DNA of 64,000 nucleotides from Paraburkholderia tagetis (GCF_022213065.1 NZ_JAKLJA010000001.1:434001-498000); one strand, 5' to 3'. Positions 18,949-28,364 are shown, numbered from the stretch's first letter. Numbers and translations are program-made. Notes: generated by a model not told the origin, from the letters alone.

Positions 18949-19139
18949 GAGATACCAGACCTCATGTGCGGTCGCTCCTGGCGATGTGGAATCGCTGATT
19001 TTCGCATGGCCTACAGCCGATAGCGCTGCGCGGCACCGGACGCGTCATCAGGACACGTCCGCGTTTGATCACAGGAAACAGCACATCTGGCGTTGCGAGA
19101 GCCAAACAGCGTCCATCACGTCTCAAGAAGCTCAAGCCC
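18945..19139 (-). repeat. Helicase start and leader shared with the 10.5-kb remnant
   Basis: Bases 18945-18991 and 19113-19139 match 10526-10572 and 10584-10610 in the same order. The first block includes the helicase GTG start and its GAGG ribosome site. About 120 bases present here between the blocks are missing from the remnant. Confidence 0.65.
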
Positions 19140-19150
19140 GTTTTATGCCG

Positions 19151-19185
19151 CCCAGGATCAATGGCATCCATGCATTGATCCTGGG
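19151..19185 (-). terminator. Perfect 13-bp hairpin ending the first sugar ABC operon
   Basis: CCCAGGATCAATG (19151-19163) pairs perfectly with CATTGATCCTGGG (19173-19185) around a 9-base loop. It starts 20 bases beyond the binding-protein stop codon on the minus strand. No long T-run follows. Confidence 0.65.
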
Positions 19186-19204
19186 CCCGCGTAATCGACG
19201 CCGA

Positions 19205-20146
19205 TCAATCGTAAAGCACGGCAGCGATCTTCGGATCTTTCATATTGGTCTTGTCATACCAGTAAAAGCCCGTGTCGACTTTCTTGGGCAACTTCTCGCC
19301 TTTGAGCGCCTTTACCGCGGAATCGACCACACATTTGCCGATACCGACTGGGTTCTGCGTTATCGCGCCCGCCATCAGGCCGGAGGTGATGTCCTCCTTT
19401 TGCTCCTTGCCGGAGTCGTAGCCGATCAGCACCAGTTTTTTGCCCGATTCCTTGACGCCAATCGCCGCGCCTTCCGCCGAACCTTCATTGGCGCCAAAAA
19501 TGCCCTTGATATTCGGGTTGGCCTGGATCATGGCCTTGGCGATTTCCGCCGACTTCAAATGGTCGCCGCCGCCGTACTGCACGGAAACAATCTTGATGCC
19601 CGGATGCTTTGTCTTCATTTCGTTGAGAAAGCCGTCGCGGCGATCGATACCCGTGCGGCTTGTCTGGTCGTGCACGATCACGCCGACTTCGCCTGAATTG
19701 CCAATCATCTCCGCCATCTTGTCGGCGGCGAGCGCGGCGGCGGCAAGGTTGTCCGTTGCGCAGGTCGTCAACGGAATGTCGCTGTCGACGCCCGAGTCGA
19801 ATGCAATCACAGGTATCTTGCTAGCCTGTGCGCGTTTGAGCAGCGGAATGGCCGCCTTGCTGTCGAGCGCGGCAATGCCGAGCGCCTGCGGCTTCTTGGC
19901 GAGCGCGGCCGAGAGCATGTCGATCTGCTTGTCGACCATAGCCTCCGTTTCCGGGCCTTCGAAAGTGATCCTGACGTTGTTCTCCTTCGCCGACTGTTCC
20001 GCGCCGGATTTCACGGCTTGCCAGAACTGATGCTGAAAGCCCTTCGAGATGAGCGGAATGTAGGGTTCCTCAGCATACGTCAATCCGGTCACCCCCACGA
20101 GCGCGCCGACTCCGATTACGGCACTGATGAGTTTTCTTTTCAACAT
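19205..20146 (-). CDS. Sugar ABC transporter periplasmic substrate-binding protein (RbsB-like)
   Basis: A 313-residue periplasmic protein of the ribose-binding/LacI-like class. The signal peptide is MLKRKLISAVIGVGALVG followed by a Sec-type cut near TYAEE. The mature part has the class B fold with hallmarks such as PQALGIAALDSKAAIPLLKR, PVIAFDSGVDSD, and NPNIKGIFGANEGSAEGA. The start at 20146 follows GGAGGAG by 9 bases; a longer upstream frame has no site. It is the last gene of regulator-ATPase-permease-binding protein, all on the minus strand. Because the operon is divergent from L-fuconate dehydratase, L-fucose or a related deoxysugar or sugar acid is the likely cargo, but this is inference. 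Confidence 0.9.
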   Translation of the reverse strand: MLKRKLISAVIGVGALVGVTGLTYAEEPYIPLISKGFQHQFWQAVKSGAEQSAKENNVRITFEGPETEAMVDKQIDMLSAALAKKPQALGIAALDSKAAIPLLKRAQASKIPVIAFDSGVDSDIPLTTCATDNLAAAALAADKMAEMIGNSGEVGVIVHDQTSRTGIDRRDGFLNEMKTKHPGIKIVSVQYGGGDHLKSAEIAKAMIQANPNIKGIFGANEGSAEGAAIGVKESGKKLVLIGYDSGKEQKEDITSGLMAGAITQNPVGIGKCVVDSAVKALKGEKLPKKVDTGFYWYDKTNMKDPKIAAVLYD

Positions 20147-20237
20147 GACGTTTCTCCTCCTAAGGTGGTCCATTGACCTCCAGCCATTCAGGGAGCCTTG
20201 GGGTACTCCCTTTTCTTTACCGCTTCGACCTCCTCTT

Positions 20238-21263
20238 TCAGCCCCTCTTGCGCCGCAAGATATCCGCGTAGACCGCGAGGATGATAATGAGGCCCGTGAC
20301 CACGATCTGCCATTCCTGCGCAACCGACATGATGCGCAAGCCGTTGGTCAGCACGCTCATGAGGAAAGCGCCAATGATGGTCCCGAGTATCGTGCCCGAG
20401 CCACCGCTCAACGACGTGCCGCCTATCACGACGGCCGCGATGGCTTCCAGTTCGTACCCCTGACCAAGCGCAGGTTGCGCCGAATTCAGACGCGACGCGA
20501 TAAGCAGTCCTGCAATGCCGCAAATCGATCCGCCGAGACCGTAAATCGCGACCTTCCAGCGGTCGACATTCACACCCGAAAGGCGCACGGCCTCCTCATT
20601 GCTGCCGAGCGCAAACGTATAGCGGCCGAGCGCCGTGCGATTGAGCGTGATCGAGCTGACAATAGCGAGCAGGAACAGGATCAGCACCGCGTTCGGCACA
20701 GGCACGCTCGGCAGCAGGTAGCCGATCAGCGAATCCTGCGAAATCCTGTAGAAGTTTTCGGTGTCGGTGAAATAGATGGGCTTGTCCGCCGAAACGACGA
20801 GCGAAAGCCCCTTGAGCAGCAGCATCATGCCCAGCGTGGCGATGAAGGGCGGGATTTTCATTTTCGCCACCAGCGTTCCCGAAATGGATCCGCACAACGC
20901 GCCCGTTCCAATCGCGGCGAGCACGCCCATCCACATCGGCAAATGCCAATAGCTGAGAAACACGCCGCAAATCACCGCCGTGAAGGTCATCAAGGTGCCG
21001 ACGGACAAATCGATGCCCCCCGTGATGATGACGAATGTGCTGGCGATGGCCAGCACACCGTTGACGGCCGTCGCCTGCAGGATGCCGAGAATATTGTCGA
21101 TCTGCATGAACGCAGGCGACGCGAAGCTGAAAAAGATCAGCATCAGGATCAGGCTCGCAAAGGCGAGCAGCTTTTGCAGCGCAGTCGGCGAGAAAATGCG
21201 CGCCCGGAAGCCGGACAATCGCTTCTGGTTGGACAGCGCCGCAGTATCCGATTGCATTGTCAT
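20238..21263 (-). CDS. Sugar ABC transporter permease (RbsC-like)
   Basis: A 341-residue inner-membrane protein with 8-10 hydrophobic helices. It shows the family markers FVIITGGIDLSVGTLM (near residue 78) and the EAA-like loop ELEAIAAVVIGGTSLSGGSG (near 255) that contacts the ATPase. Length is normal. It lies 19 bases downstream of the ATPase gene and 91 bases upstream of the binding-protein gene, consistent with one transcript. Confidence 0.92.
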   Translation of the reverse strand: MTMQSDTAALSNQKRLSGFRARIFSPTALQKLLAFASLILMLIFFSFASPAFMQIDNILGILQATAVNGVLAIASTFVIITGGIDLSVGTLMTFTAVICGVFLSYWHLPMWMGVLAAIGTGALCGSISGTLVAKMKIPPFIATLGMMLLLKGLSLVVSADKPIYFTDTENFYRISQDSLIGYLLPSVPVPNAVLILFLLAIVSSITLNRTALGRYTFALGSNEEAVRLSGVNVDRWKVAIYGLGGSICGIAGLLIASRLNSAQPALGQGYELEAIAAVVIGGTSLSGGSGTILGTIIGAFLMSVLTNGLRIMSVAQEWQIVVTGLIIILAVYADILRRKRG

Positions 21264-21282
21264 GGATTCAACCTATCGAGTT

Positions 21283-22794
21283 TCATGCCGCCTGCAAGGC
21301 TTCGCGCTGCGTGGCGAGATGCATGATGCGCTCCTGCGTCGCCTCACTGGCGCCGAGTTCGCCTGTGATACGGCCTTCGCACATCACTACGATCCGGTCA
21401 CTCATGCGCAGGATTTCCGGAAGTTCCGACGAGATCATCACGATCGCCTTGCCTTGTTCGGCAAGGGCACGCAGGAGCTTGTAGATCTCGCTCTTGGCGC
21501 CGACATCGATGCCACGCGTCGGCTCATCGAAGAAGAGCACGTCGCAGTCGCGCTCCAGCCACTTCGCAATGACGATCTTCTGCTGGTTGCCACCCGAGAG
21601 CAGCCGCACCGGCTGCGTCGCGGAAGGCGTGCGGATGGCGAGCAGATTGATGAAATGTGACGCCGTCTTGCGTATCTGCAGGCGACGCAAAAACAGGTTC
21701 AGCGACAGGTATTTGCCGAGGTTGGACATCACGATGTTCGATTCGACGTCCATGCCTGTCGCGAGGCCGAAGCGCTTGCGGTCTTCGGAGAGATAGCCAA
21801 TCCGGTGCGCGACGGCGTCGCTCGGCTTTCTGATCGGCGCCTTCACGCCTTTCACAAAGACTTCGCCGGATTCGACGGGGTCCGCGCCGAACACGGCGCG
21901 CGCGACCTCGGTGCGACCCGCGCCCATGAGTCCGGCAAAGCCCAGTATCTCGCCTTTGCGCAACGTGAAGCTCACGTCCCTGACGAGCGGCCCGGCATTC
22001 AGATGCTTCACTTCGAGCGCGATTTCGCCCTGGTGCGCCGGACCAGGATAAGGCGAGACGTCGGCGAGCGTTCGGCCCACCATCATGCCGATGATGGCCT
22101 GCACGCTCGTATCGGCGGTGGCGACGGTGGCCACGTATTCGCCGTCGCGCAACACGGTCACACGGTCGGAAATCTGCTTGAGCTCGTCCATCTTGTGCGA
22201 GATGTAGATGATCCCGACACCGCGCGCCTTCAACTGACGAATAATCCGGAAGAGTTCGGCGATCTCGGCGTCGTTGAGCGCGGAAGTCGGCTCGTCCATG
22301 ATGAGCACGCGCGAATCGAACGAGAGGGCCTTCGCGATCTCAACCATCTGCTGGCTGGCGACCGTGAGCGTGCCGACCACGGTACGCGGGTCGAGATGCA
22401 CGTGCATGCGCTCGAGGATCGCGCGCGCCTGCGCATTGAGTTTGTCTTCGTCGAGGAACAGGCCAAAACGGCCGCGCGGCTCGCGGCCGATGAACATATT
22501 CTGCGCGACGGTCAAATGATTCATCAGCTGAAGTTCCTGATGAATGATGCCCACGCCCGCGGCCTGGGCCTCACGCGGGCTCGCGAACGCAACGGGCCGG
22601 CCGTCGTAGAAAATATCGCCCGAATCGCGGGTGTACACGCCGGCGAGAATCTTCATCAGCGTCGACTTGCCCGCGCCGTTTTCCCCCATCAGCGCGTGCA
22701 CCTCGCCCGCCGTGAGTTCGAACTGGACCTCGTGAAGCGCCCTCACGCCGGGAAAGCTCTTGCTAAGCCGGTTGACGGAAATGAGCGGAGTCAT
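21283..22794 (-). CDS. Sugar ABC transporter ATPase with duplicated nucleotide-binding domains (RbsA-like)
   Basis: A 503-residue cytoplasmic ATPase made of two ABC domains in tandem, as in RbsA/MglA. The first domain has Walker [10 protein letters not shown] near residue 38 and Walker [11 protein letters not shown] near 160. The second has the degenerate GLMGAGRTE Walker A near 290, the SGGNQQK signature near 395 and [13 protein letters not shown] near 415. Start is placed at [16 protein letters not shown], the usual N-terminus; the ribosome site is weak. It follows the GntR regulator gene by 61 bases. Confidence 0.93.
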   Translation of the reverse strand: MTPLISVNRLSKSFPGVRALHEVQFELTAGEVHALMGENGAGKSTLMKILAGVYTRDSGDIFYDGRPVAFASPREAQAAGVGIIHQELQLMNHLTVAQNMFIGREPRGRFGLFLDEDKLNAQARAILERMHVHLDPRTVVGTLTVASQQMVEIAKALSFDSRVLIMDEPTSALNDAEIAELFRIIRQLKARGVGIIYISHKMDELKQISDRVTVLRDGEYVATVATADTSVQAIIGMMVGRTLADVSPYPGPAHQGEIALEVKHLNAGPLVRDVSFTLRKGEILGFAGLMGAGRTEVARAVFGADPVESGEVFVKGVKAPIRKPSDAVAHRIGYLSEDRKRFGLATGMDVESNIVMSNLGKYLSLNLFLRRLQIRKTASHFINLLAIRTPSATQPVRLLSGGNQQKIVIAKWLERDCDVLFFDEPTRGIDVGAKSEIYKLLRALAEQGKAIVMISSELPEILRMSDRIVVMCEGRITGELGASEATQERIMHLATQREALQAA

Positions 22795-22855
22795 GGCGCA
22801 AAAGTGCACGAAAGGGGTTGAAGTGCGGGCATCGCTTAACGTAAGCCAGGCAAGC

Positions 22856-23584
22856 CTAAGGTGCGAAAAGATCCGGCCGTTCATTTGCGGACCGGTGCAA
22901 CTCCTCGACCATCTGATCGAGATGGTCATGCATCGCCTTTGCCGCCGCGTCGGCGTTGCTGGCGCGAATGGCTTCGAAAATGCGTTCGTGCTCGGCGAGC
23001 GTGTGCACGAGACGCTCAGGACTCGCCAGCAATTGTCTTGCGCGATCCAATGCATTGCGCGATACCGCGACGATTTCTTTGACTCGCGGCAGCTTCACCG
23101 CGTCGAGCATGATTTCGTGAAAGGCCAGGTCGAGCCTGTGAAACGCAAGACGCTGACCGTTCCCGGTGACCTTGCGCTGCTGGTCGAGGTTCTCGGCCAG
23201 TGCATCGATCGTGGCCGGGTCCTGCATGAGCGCGACACCGCGCACCGTTTCGACTTCGAGCGCACTGCGGATGAACAGGTGCTGGCGGATGTCGTCGAGC
23301 GCAATCGGTTTGACGCGCGTGCCGCGCTGCGGCAACACTTCGACGAGACCCGCATGGGCGAGCCTCGCCAGCGCGGCGGAAACCGGAAAGCGCGATACGC
23401 CCATCCGTTCGCAGACCGCAATCTTGTCGATCATCATTCCGGGTTCCAGCACAAGCGTCAGGATCGCATCTCTCAGCGCCTGTTCAACCGCGTCGGTCAA
23501 GCTGACGTGTTCGCCGCCCCTGATCTTTTGCAGTGCGACATAAGGATTGCCGGCGGCACTCGCTACATCGGGTGAAAAGTTCAC
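22856..23584 (-). CDS. GntR-family regulator, FadR (FCD) subfamily
   Basis: Winged helix-turn-helix at about residues 15-85 ([26 protein letters not shown]), then an all-helical FCD ligand-binding domain with the metal-binding type residues in [13 protein letters not shown] and [16 protein letters not shown]. At 242 residues it is normal for the subfamily. The start is uncertain: GTG at 23584 is preferred because an ATG at 23617 lies within the palindrome at 23608-23622 and has no ribosome site. First gene of the sugar ABC operon and divergent from fuconate dehydratase; it probably represses both and is released by a sugar acid. Confidence 0.85.
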   Translation of the reverse strand: MNFSPDVASAAGNPYVALQKIRGGEHVSLTDAVEQALRDAILTLVLEPGMMIDKIAVCERMGVSRFPVSAALARLAHAGLVEVLPQRGTRVKPIALDDIRQHLFIRSALEVETVRGVALMQDPATIDALAENLDQQRKVTGNGQRLAFHRLDLAFHEIMLDAVKLPRVKEIVAVSRNALDRARQLLASPERLVHTLAEHERIFEAIRASNADAAAKAMHDHLDQMVEELHRSANERPDLFAP

Positions 23585-23607
23585 GGTACGCTTGATTTCC
23601 AGGAGAC

Positions 23608-23622
23608 ATGCTAGCATGCTAG
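23608..23622. promoter_or_regulatory. Overlapping palindromes, likely operator for the GntR regulator
   Basis: ATGCTAGCAT (23608-23617) and CTAGCATGCTAG (23611-23622) are two perfect overlapping palindromes. They sit in the divergent region between the GntR-type regulator and L-fuconate dehydratase, 24 bases from the proposed regulator start. Confidence 0.5.
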
Positions 23623-23730
23623 AAAGTGGATTTAGCGTTGTCAACGCGTGCAAACGCCTGGTTTTGGGCCTGGTTTTCGGGCCCCGACTCTCAGGCCTGG
23701 TTTTCGGCCGTCCCTCTGTGGGGAGTTCAG

Positions 23731-25029
23731 ATGACCACGATCTCAAGGCTGTCCGTCCGGGATATCCGCTTCCCCACTTCGCGCTCGCTCGACGGCTCCG
23801 ACGCAATGAATGCGGCGCCTGACTACTCCGCCACTTACGTCACGCTCGAAACGGATTCGCCGCACCAGCTCACGGGACACGGTCTCACGTTCACGATCGG
23901 GCGCGGCAATGAAATCTGCGTGACGGCTGTCAATGCGCTTACGCCGCTCATCGTTGGCAAACGTCTCGAAGACATTGCCGCGAATATGGGCGCATTCTGG
24001 CGCGCATTCACTTCCGACAGCCAATTGCGTTGGATCGGCCCGGACAAAGGCGCGATTCATCTCGCTACGGCAGCTGTCGTGAATGCCGTTTGGGACTTGT
24101 GGGCGAAGTCGGTTGGCAAGCCAGTGTGGAAGCTTCTCGTCGATATGAGCCCCGAGGAACTCGTGCGCTGCCTCGATTTTCGCTACGTAACAGATGCGAT
24201 CACCCCTTACGAAGCGCTAGCCATGCTGCACCGCCACGAGAAAACCAAGGACGTGCGCGAAGCGGAAATGCTCGCGCAAGGCTACCCCGCCTATACGACC
24301 TCGGCTGGCTGGCTCGGCTACGACGACGACAAGATCCGGCGCCTCGCGCGCGAAGGGGTCGCGCGGGGCTGGACGCATTTCAAGCAGAAAGTAGGCGGCA
24401 ATCTCGACGAAGACGCGCGGCGGGCTCGCATTCTGCGAGAGGAAATCGGTGAAAACCTGAAGCTGATGATGGACGCAAACCAGGTGTGGGACGTCGACGA
24501 AGCGGTGATGAACATGCGACGTCTGGCGGAATTCGACCCGTGGTGGATCGAAGAACCGACGAGCCCCGACGATGTTCTCGGCCACGCGACGATCCGTCAG
24601 CGTCTGGGCTCGATTGGAGTGGCGACGGGCGAGCACTGTCACAACCGCGTGATGTTCAAGCAGTTGTTGCAGGCACAGGCGATCGACTTTTGTCAGGTGG
24701 ACGCTTGTCGGTTAGGCGGACTAAATGAAGTGATCGTTGTGCTGTTGATGGCCGCGAAGTTTGGCGTGCCCGTCTGTCCGCATGCGGGCGGCGTGGGGTT
24801 ATGCGAGTATGTTCAACACATTTCGCTATTCGACTATATCTGCGTGTCGGCGTCGCTGGAGAACCGCGTGCTCGAGTATGTCGATCATCTGCACGAGCAT
24901 TTCGTCGAACCCGTCGTGATCCGCAATGGCCGGTACATGCCGCCTCAGAAGCCCGGTTACAGCATCGAAATGAAGCCGGACTCGCTCGACAGATACGCTT
25001 TCCCCAAGGGCGAGGCGTGGCGGCCTTAG
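23731..25029 (+). CDS. fucD: L-fuconate dehydratase (enolase superfamily)
   Basis: Removes water from L-fuconate to give 2-keto-3-deoxy-L-fuconate in the non-phosphorylating fucose pathway. The 432-residue protein belongs to the mandelate racemase subgroup. Counting from this start, the residues fall at the numbers known for the Xanthomonas campestris enzyme: KxK bases Lys218/Lys220 (FKQKVGGN), metal ligands Asp248 (MDANQ), Glu274 (WIEEPT) and Glu301 (GEHCHN), and His351 (PHAGGVGLCEY). That also supports the ATG at 23731, which follows GGGGAG. The other pathway enzymes (fucose dehydrogenase, lactonase, deoxyfuconate dehydrogenase) are not beside it. It ends 43 bases from a converging AraC gene. 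Confidence 0.93.
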   Translation: MTTISRLSVRDIRFPTSRSLDGSDAMNAAPDYSATYVTLETDSPHQLTGHGLTFTIGRGNEICVTAVNALTPLIVGKRLEDIAANMGAFWRAFTSDSQLRWIGPDKGAIHLATAAVVNAVWDLWAKSVGKPVWKLLVDMSPEELVRCLDFRYVTDAITPYEALAMLHRHEKTKDVREAEMLAQGYPAYTTSAGWLGYDDDKIRRLAREGVARGWTHFKQKVGGNLDEDARRARILREEIGENLKLMMDANQVWDVDEAVMNMRRLAEFDPWWIEEPTSPDDVLGHATIRQRLGSIGVATGEHCHNRVMFKQLLQAQAIDFCQVDACRLGGLNEVIVVLLMAAKFGVPVCPHAGGVGLCEYVQHISLFDYICVSASLENRVLEYVDHLHEHFVEPVVIRNGRYMPPQKPGYSIEMKPDSLDRYAFPKGEAWRP

Positions 25030-25072
25030 TTCCACTCCATCTGTGAACCAAAGTTAAGATGCCATGGCTTGA

Positions 25073-26062
25073 TCAGCGATGGGAACGCTTGACGGTTCCG
25101 GAAGGCAATTCGCCGAAGAGTTTCCGATAGTAGCCGGCAAACCGGCCAACATCGTCGAAACCGAAACTCATGGCAAGTCGCGTTATCGAAGATGAACCGG
25201 CCGTGCCCTGCCGGAGGATTTCGCGAATCGCATGCAATCGCTGGTGGCGCAAATAAGTAACGGGCCCAATGCCAAGCGTCTCCGAAAACGCGCGATGCAG
25301 CGTTCTGCGAGAAAGGTCGAGGGTTTGGCAAATCTCGGAGATGTGAACGGGCCGGGCTCGATATGCGTCGAGGAGATCTTCGACCCGACGCACGATCATG
25401 GCGGATTTGACCGGCGCGGTGTCCTCATTCATGGCAATGCCATTCGCAACGGAATAGACAAAGGCTTCCACCAGCGCACGAGCCCAGAAATCGGAACTGT
25501 CCGGCGAGAGATGGGGGCCGGCTTGAGCGAGCGTGCCGACGAGTGTCTTGAATCGGGCCGCAATCGACTGCGCGACGAGCGGATCGGGACGGACTCGCGT
25601 TGTCCGCTGCCAGAAGTCGAAATCCGAAATACCGCCCTCGCCCTTCATGAATTCGGCAAGCTCGGCTGGGCTGAGTGCGATCGTTGCGAAGCTTGCCGCG
25701 CCCTTGTAACTGCCTTCGTGATCGCTTCCCGCGGCAGCGAACACGACATCGCCGGGTTCAACGTCAAAGCACCAATGCGAAACAGGCTGCTCGCGGTCCA
25801 GCAGCATGCCCACGATCTGCTTGTCTTTTGACATCACGCCCCGCGCTCGCACGGCTCGGGAAAAATGTCCGACGCTGACCGAAAAGCCGCCCAGCATGCC
25901 ATACGTGACGGACCCCGTGAGCGTGCCTGCTTCAATCTGGCAAATCTCGATGTCGCTGCCTCTCACTGGCTCCCGCAGATCTTCAATATCGCAAATCTGC
26001 TTGCGATAAAAAGCCAGCCGGTCGTGGGACACAGACCCTTCAGGAAGCGTTGGTCGCGACAT
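25073..26062 (-). CDS. AraC-family transcriptional regulator
   Basis: A 329-residue regulator with an N-terminal effector region (about 1-200, no recognisable transporter-like domain) and a C-terminal double helix-turn-helix (about 225-320). The latter includes ISEICQTLDLSRRTLHRAFSET and FGFDDVGRFAGYYRKLFGELP, characteristic of the AraC/XylS family. The start at 26062 is chosen because GGGAGAG lies just upstream, whereas the in-frame ATG 24 bases earlier has none. It converges on fucD, so its target is not obvious: it could control the sugar genes on either side or genes elsewhere. Confidence 0.88.
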   Translation of the reverse strand: MSRPTLPEGSVSHDRLAFYRKQICDIEDLREPVRGSDIEICQIEAGTLTGSVTYGMLGGFSVSVGHFSRAVRARGVMSKDKQIVGMLLDREQPVSHWCFDVEPGDVVFAAAGSDHEGSYKGAASFATIALSPAELAEFMKGEGGISDFDFWQRTTRVRPDPLVAQSIAARFKTLVGTLAQAGPHLSPDSSDFWARALVEAFVYSVANGIAMNEDTAPVKSAMIVRRVEDLLDAYRARPVHISEICQTLDLSRRTLHRAFSETLGIGPVTYLRHQRLHAIREILRQGTAGSSSITRLAMSFGFDDVGRFAGYYRKLFGELPSGTVKRSHR

Positions 26063-26190
26063 CGATCTCTCCCGGTTGAACTGCATCGGGAGTATAGCAA
26101 GGCCAAATATTCGAACCGCGCCATTGCGCAGCGCATGCCAGCGCGACGGCTCGTGCGGGTCGAGCGTCGCGCTGGCATGATGGTCTTGAC

Positions 26191-26724
26191 TTACATCGAG
26201 GAGCCCTGCGCCGACGTCGAGCCCTTCACCCCAACCGACGCCCCGCCCTGCGCCGCGGCCGCGCCGTTGAGCGTTTCATCGGCCTTCGCTTTCGCGCCGC
26301 CAACGGCTTCCTCCGCGCTCGACATCGCGCCTTGCGCGTGATGCTTCGTCGTTGCGGCGACATGCTTGGCATGCTGCTTCGTCGAATGGGCGGCCGACTT
26401 CGCGGCACCCTGTGCCGATTCGGCCGCCGCGCCCACCGCGTTCGTCGCACCGCCGGCGATGTTGCCCGCGGCTTCGCCGGCGTTGCCCACGGCCTTGCCT
26501 GCGCCGTTCACCACGCCGCCGACGAGGCCGCCCGCGCCGGCACCCGTACCCGCGGCGTTCGCGCCTGCACCTGCTTGCGCACCGGCACCGAGAACCGGCG
26601 TCTGGACATTCGCGCCAACACCGGCCGAACCCTGCGCGCCTGCCTGGTTGGTTTGCGCAAATGCGGCCGTGGTAGCGAAGGCGGTCAATGCAGCGCCGAG
26701 CAACATCGTACGGATCGTGTTCAT
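26191..26724 (-). CDS. Secreted Ala/Gly-rich low-complexity protein
   Basis: A 177-residue protein with a clear Sec signal peptide (MNTIRTMLLGAALTAFATT, cut near AFAQT). The mature chain is dominated by Ala, Gly, Asn and Gln in the first half and by a Lys/His-containing amphipathic segment in the second (STKQHAKHVAATTKHHAQ, then SSAEEAVGGAKAKADETLNG). The second part resembles LEA-like or histone-H1-like helical repeats. The start follows GGGAGAA by four bases. No enzymatic motif is seen. It is single and not part of either flanking operon. A periplasmic stress or surface role is plausible but not shown. Confidence 0.75.
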   Translation of the reverse strand: MNTIRTMLLGAALTAFATTAAFAQTNQAGAQGSAGVGANVQTPVLGAGAQAGAGANAAGTGAGAGGLVGGVVNGAGKAVGNAGEAAGNIAGGATNAVGAAAESAQGAAKSAAHSTKQHAKHVAATTKHHAQGAMSSAEEAVGGAKAKADETLNGAAAAQGGASVGVKGSTSAQGSSM

Positions 26725-26990
26725 GGTTTTCTCCCTAAAGGCATCGATAAGGCATTGATAAAGCATTGATGGTCGCAGCCGAATCGACTCGGCCCGTCAT
26801 CTTTTGCTCGCCGCACCATGCGGCAGGCAGGGCCACTTTATCGAGCCTTGCGCACGAAGTCCTCGATTTTTGAGGACTGTTACTCTCGTTGCAATTGCTG
26901 ACGAATGCCTGACCTTCTTTAACAGTTAGCGCGGCTCGCATGGCAAGAAGCCCAAACGCGCCGCGCCAATCCGGGGAGAACAACCCTCGT
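26725..26990. other. Intergenic, promoter side of the Ala/Gly-rich gene
   Basis: About 265 bases between the Ala/Gly-rich gene (start side) and the end of the second permease gene. No convincing gene, hairpin or repeat found. Confidence 0.35.
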
Positions 26991-28304
26991 TTATTCGCTA
27001 CGCTTTCGCTTGATACGCTCAATCCACTCGATCCATTCGAGCCGCCTGATCTTCTTGAGCCAGCCGCCGCGTCCGAACTCGGTTTGCTGCAGGAACACGG
27101 CGATCACGATAATCAGGCCTTTGAGCACGAGTTGAGTATTGCTGTCGATGTCGTTGAGCAGCAGAATGTTGCCGAGAAAGCCGAAGATGAGCACGCCCAC
27201 CACCGTGCCCGAGATGCGCCCCACGCCGCCCATGAGGCTCGTTCCGCCAATCACGACGGCCGCGATTGCATCGAGTTCCCAGCCTATTCCCGCATCGGCC
27301 TTTCCCTGCCGGTATTGCGCCGCATAGAGCACGCCCACGAGCGCCGAGAGCAAACCGGAAATGGCATACGCCATCATCTTGTAGCGGTTGACGTTGAGTC
27401 CGGAAACCACGGCGCATTTCTCGTTGCCGCCAATCGCATAGAGATATTTGCCGAACACGGTCCGGTTCATCACGAAGCTAAAAATCGATGCGATCACGAG
27501 AAAGCAAAGCGCGGGTACGGGAATCAGATTGAACAGCAGCGCGCGCAGATTCTCGATTTCGGCCGTGGCGTTCGTGCCGCTGTAGATGGAATAGACGGCG
27601 GTGTCCTGTCCGGCAATCAGTCGCGCCGCGCCCAGCACGCCCACCATGGCCGCGAGCGTGACGATAAACGGCTGCATGCGCCCGCGCGTGATGATCCATC
27701 CGTTGATGCTGCCCACCGTGAAGCCCGCGAGCGGCACGATCCAGAGCACCCCAACGAGTGGCATGCGGTGCGCCGCATGCTGCACGATATACAGGCACGC
27801 AAGCGCCGCGCACAGCAACGCGATGACCCCGAGCACCGGAAGCGCGGCGCCTGAATGTGCGCCTGAATGTGCGCCGCGCGCGCGCGACGCTTTGCGCCAT
27901 GCGCCCAGCACGATAAAAACGATCGAGAATACGGCGAGCGCGTTGAGCACCAGCGACGCGTAAGTCGCCCGGCTCCATCCATCGGTGGTGAGCAGCATGG
28001 CCGTGAGCACGCTGCCCAAACCCATGATGGCCCCAACCGACAGGTCGATGCCCGCGGTGATGATCACGAGTGTCATGCCGATCGACATCACGCCGACATT
28101 GGCGACCTGGCGAAACACATCGGAGATATTGGCGCTCGACAGAAAGATATTGCTGCCGTCGCTCGCATGCGGCGACGTGAAGGCGCCCACCACGAGCAGC
28201 AAAATGAGTCCGAGGTAGTACTTCAAGTGCGTCATCAGCGTACTCAGTTGGCGCCTGCGCGTGGGCGCATCCGGCTCGGCAACATGGTCCTGCACATGCA
28301 GCAT
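26991..28304 (-). CDS. Sugar ABC transporter permease, second cluster
   Basis: A 437-residue inner-membrane permease of the RbsC/XylH class, longer than usual (about 330-350). The extra length comes from an insertion around residues 125-170 (a low-complexity AHSGAHSGA loop followed by an added hydrophobic stretch) and a C-terminal tail ending in short repeats (IEWIERIKRKRSE). Core family markers are LVIITAGIDLSVGAIMGLGS near residue 75 and ELDAIAAVVIGGTSLMGGVG near 355. The start follows TTGGAGG. It is the last gene of a lacI, binding-protein, ATPase, permease series. Confidence 0.9.
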   Translation of the reverse strand: MLHVQDHVAEPDAPTRRRQLSTLMTHLKYYLGLILLLVVGAFTSPHASDGSNIFLSSANISDVFRQVANVGVMSIGMTLVIITAGIDLSVGAIMGLGSVLTAMLLTTDGWSRATYASLVLNALAVFSIVFIVLGAWRKASRARGAHSGAHSGAALPVLGVIALLCAALACLYIVQHAAHRMPLVGVLWIVPLAGFTVGSINGWIITRGRMQPFIVTLAAMVGVLGAARLIAGQDTAVYSIYSGTNATAEIENLRALLFNLIPVPALCFLVIASIFSFVMNRTVFGKYLYAIGGNEKCAVVSGLNVNRYKMMAYAISGLLSALVGVLYAAQYRQGKADAGIGWELDAIAAVVIGGTSLMGGVGRISGTVVGVLIFGFLGNILLLNDIDSNTQLVLKGLIIVIAVFLQQTEFGRGGWLKKIRRLEWIEWIERIKRKRSE

Positions 28305-28331
28305 GGTCAGCCTCCAAGGCGATGTCCGATT

Positions 28332-28364
28332 ACGTTTCGAATACGTTTCAAACAGGTTTCAAGC
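28332..28364. repeat. Three tandem 11-bp repeats between ATPase and permease genes
   Basis: ACGTTTCGAAT, ACGTTTCAAAC and AGGTTTCAAGC follow one another without gaps, each 11 bases, i.e. one helical turn apart. Each contains a GTTTC half-site like the palindrome upstream of the LacI gene, so a secondary regulator-binding site inside the operon is possible. Confidence 0.5.

Noticed and set aside
23626..23730. N-terminal extension of fuconate dehydratase
   Set aside because: Residue numbering and the GGGGAG site favour the ATG at 23731; the extension is repetitive and non-conserved.
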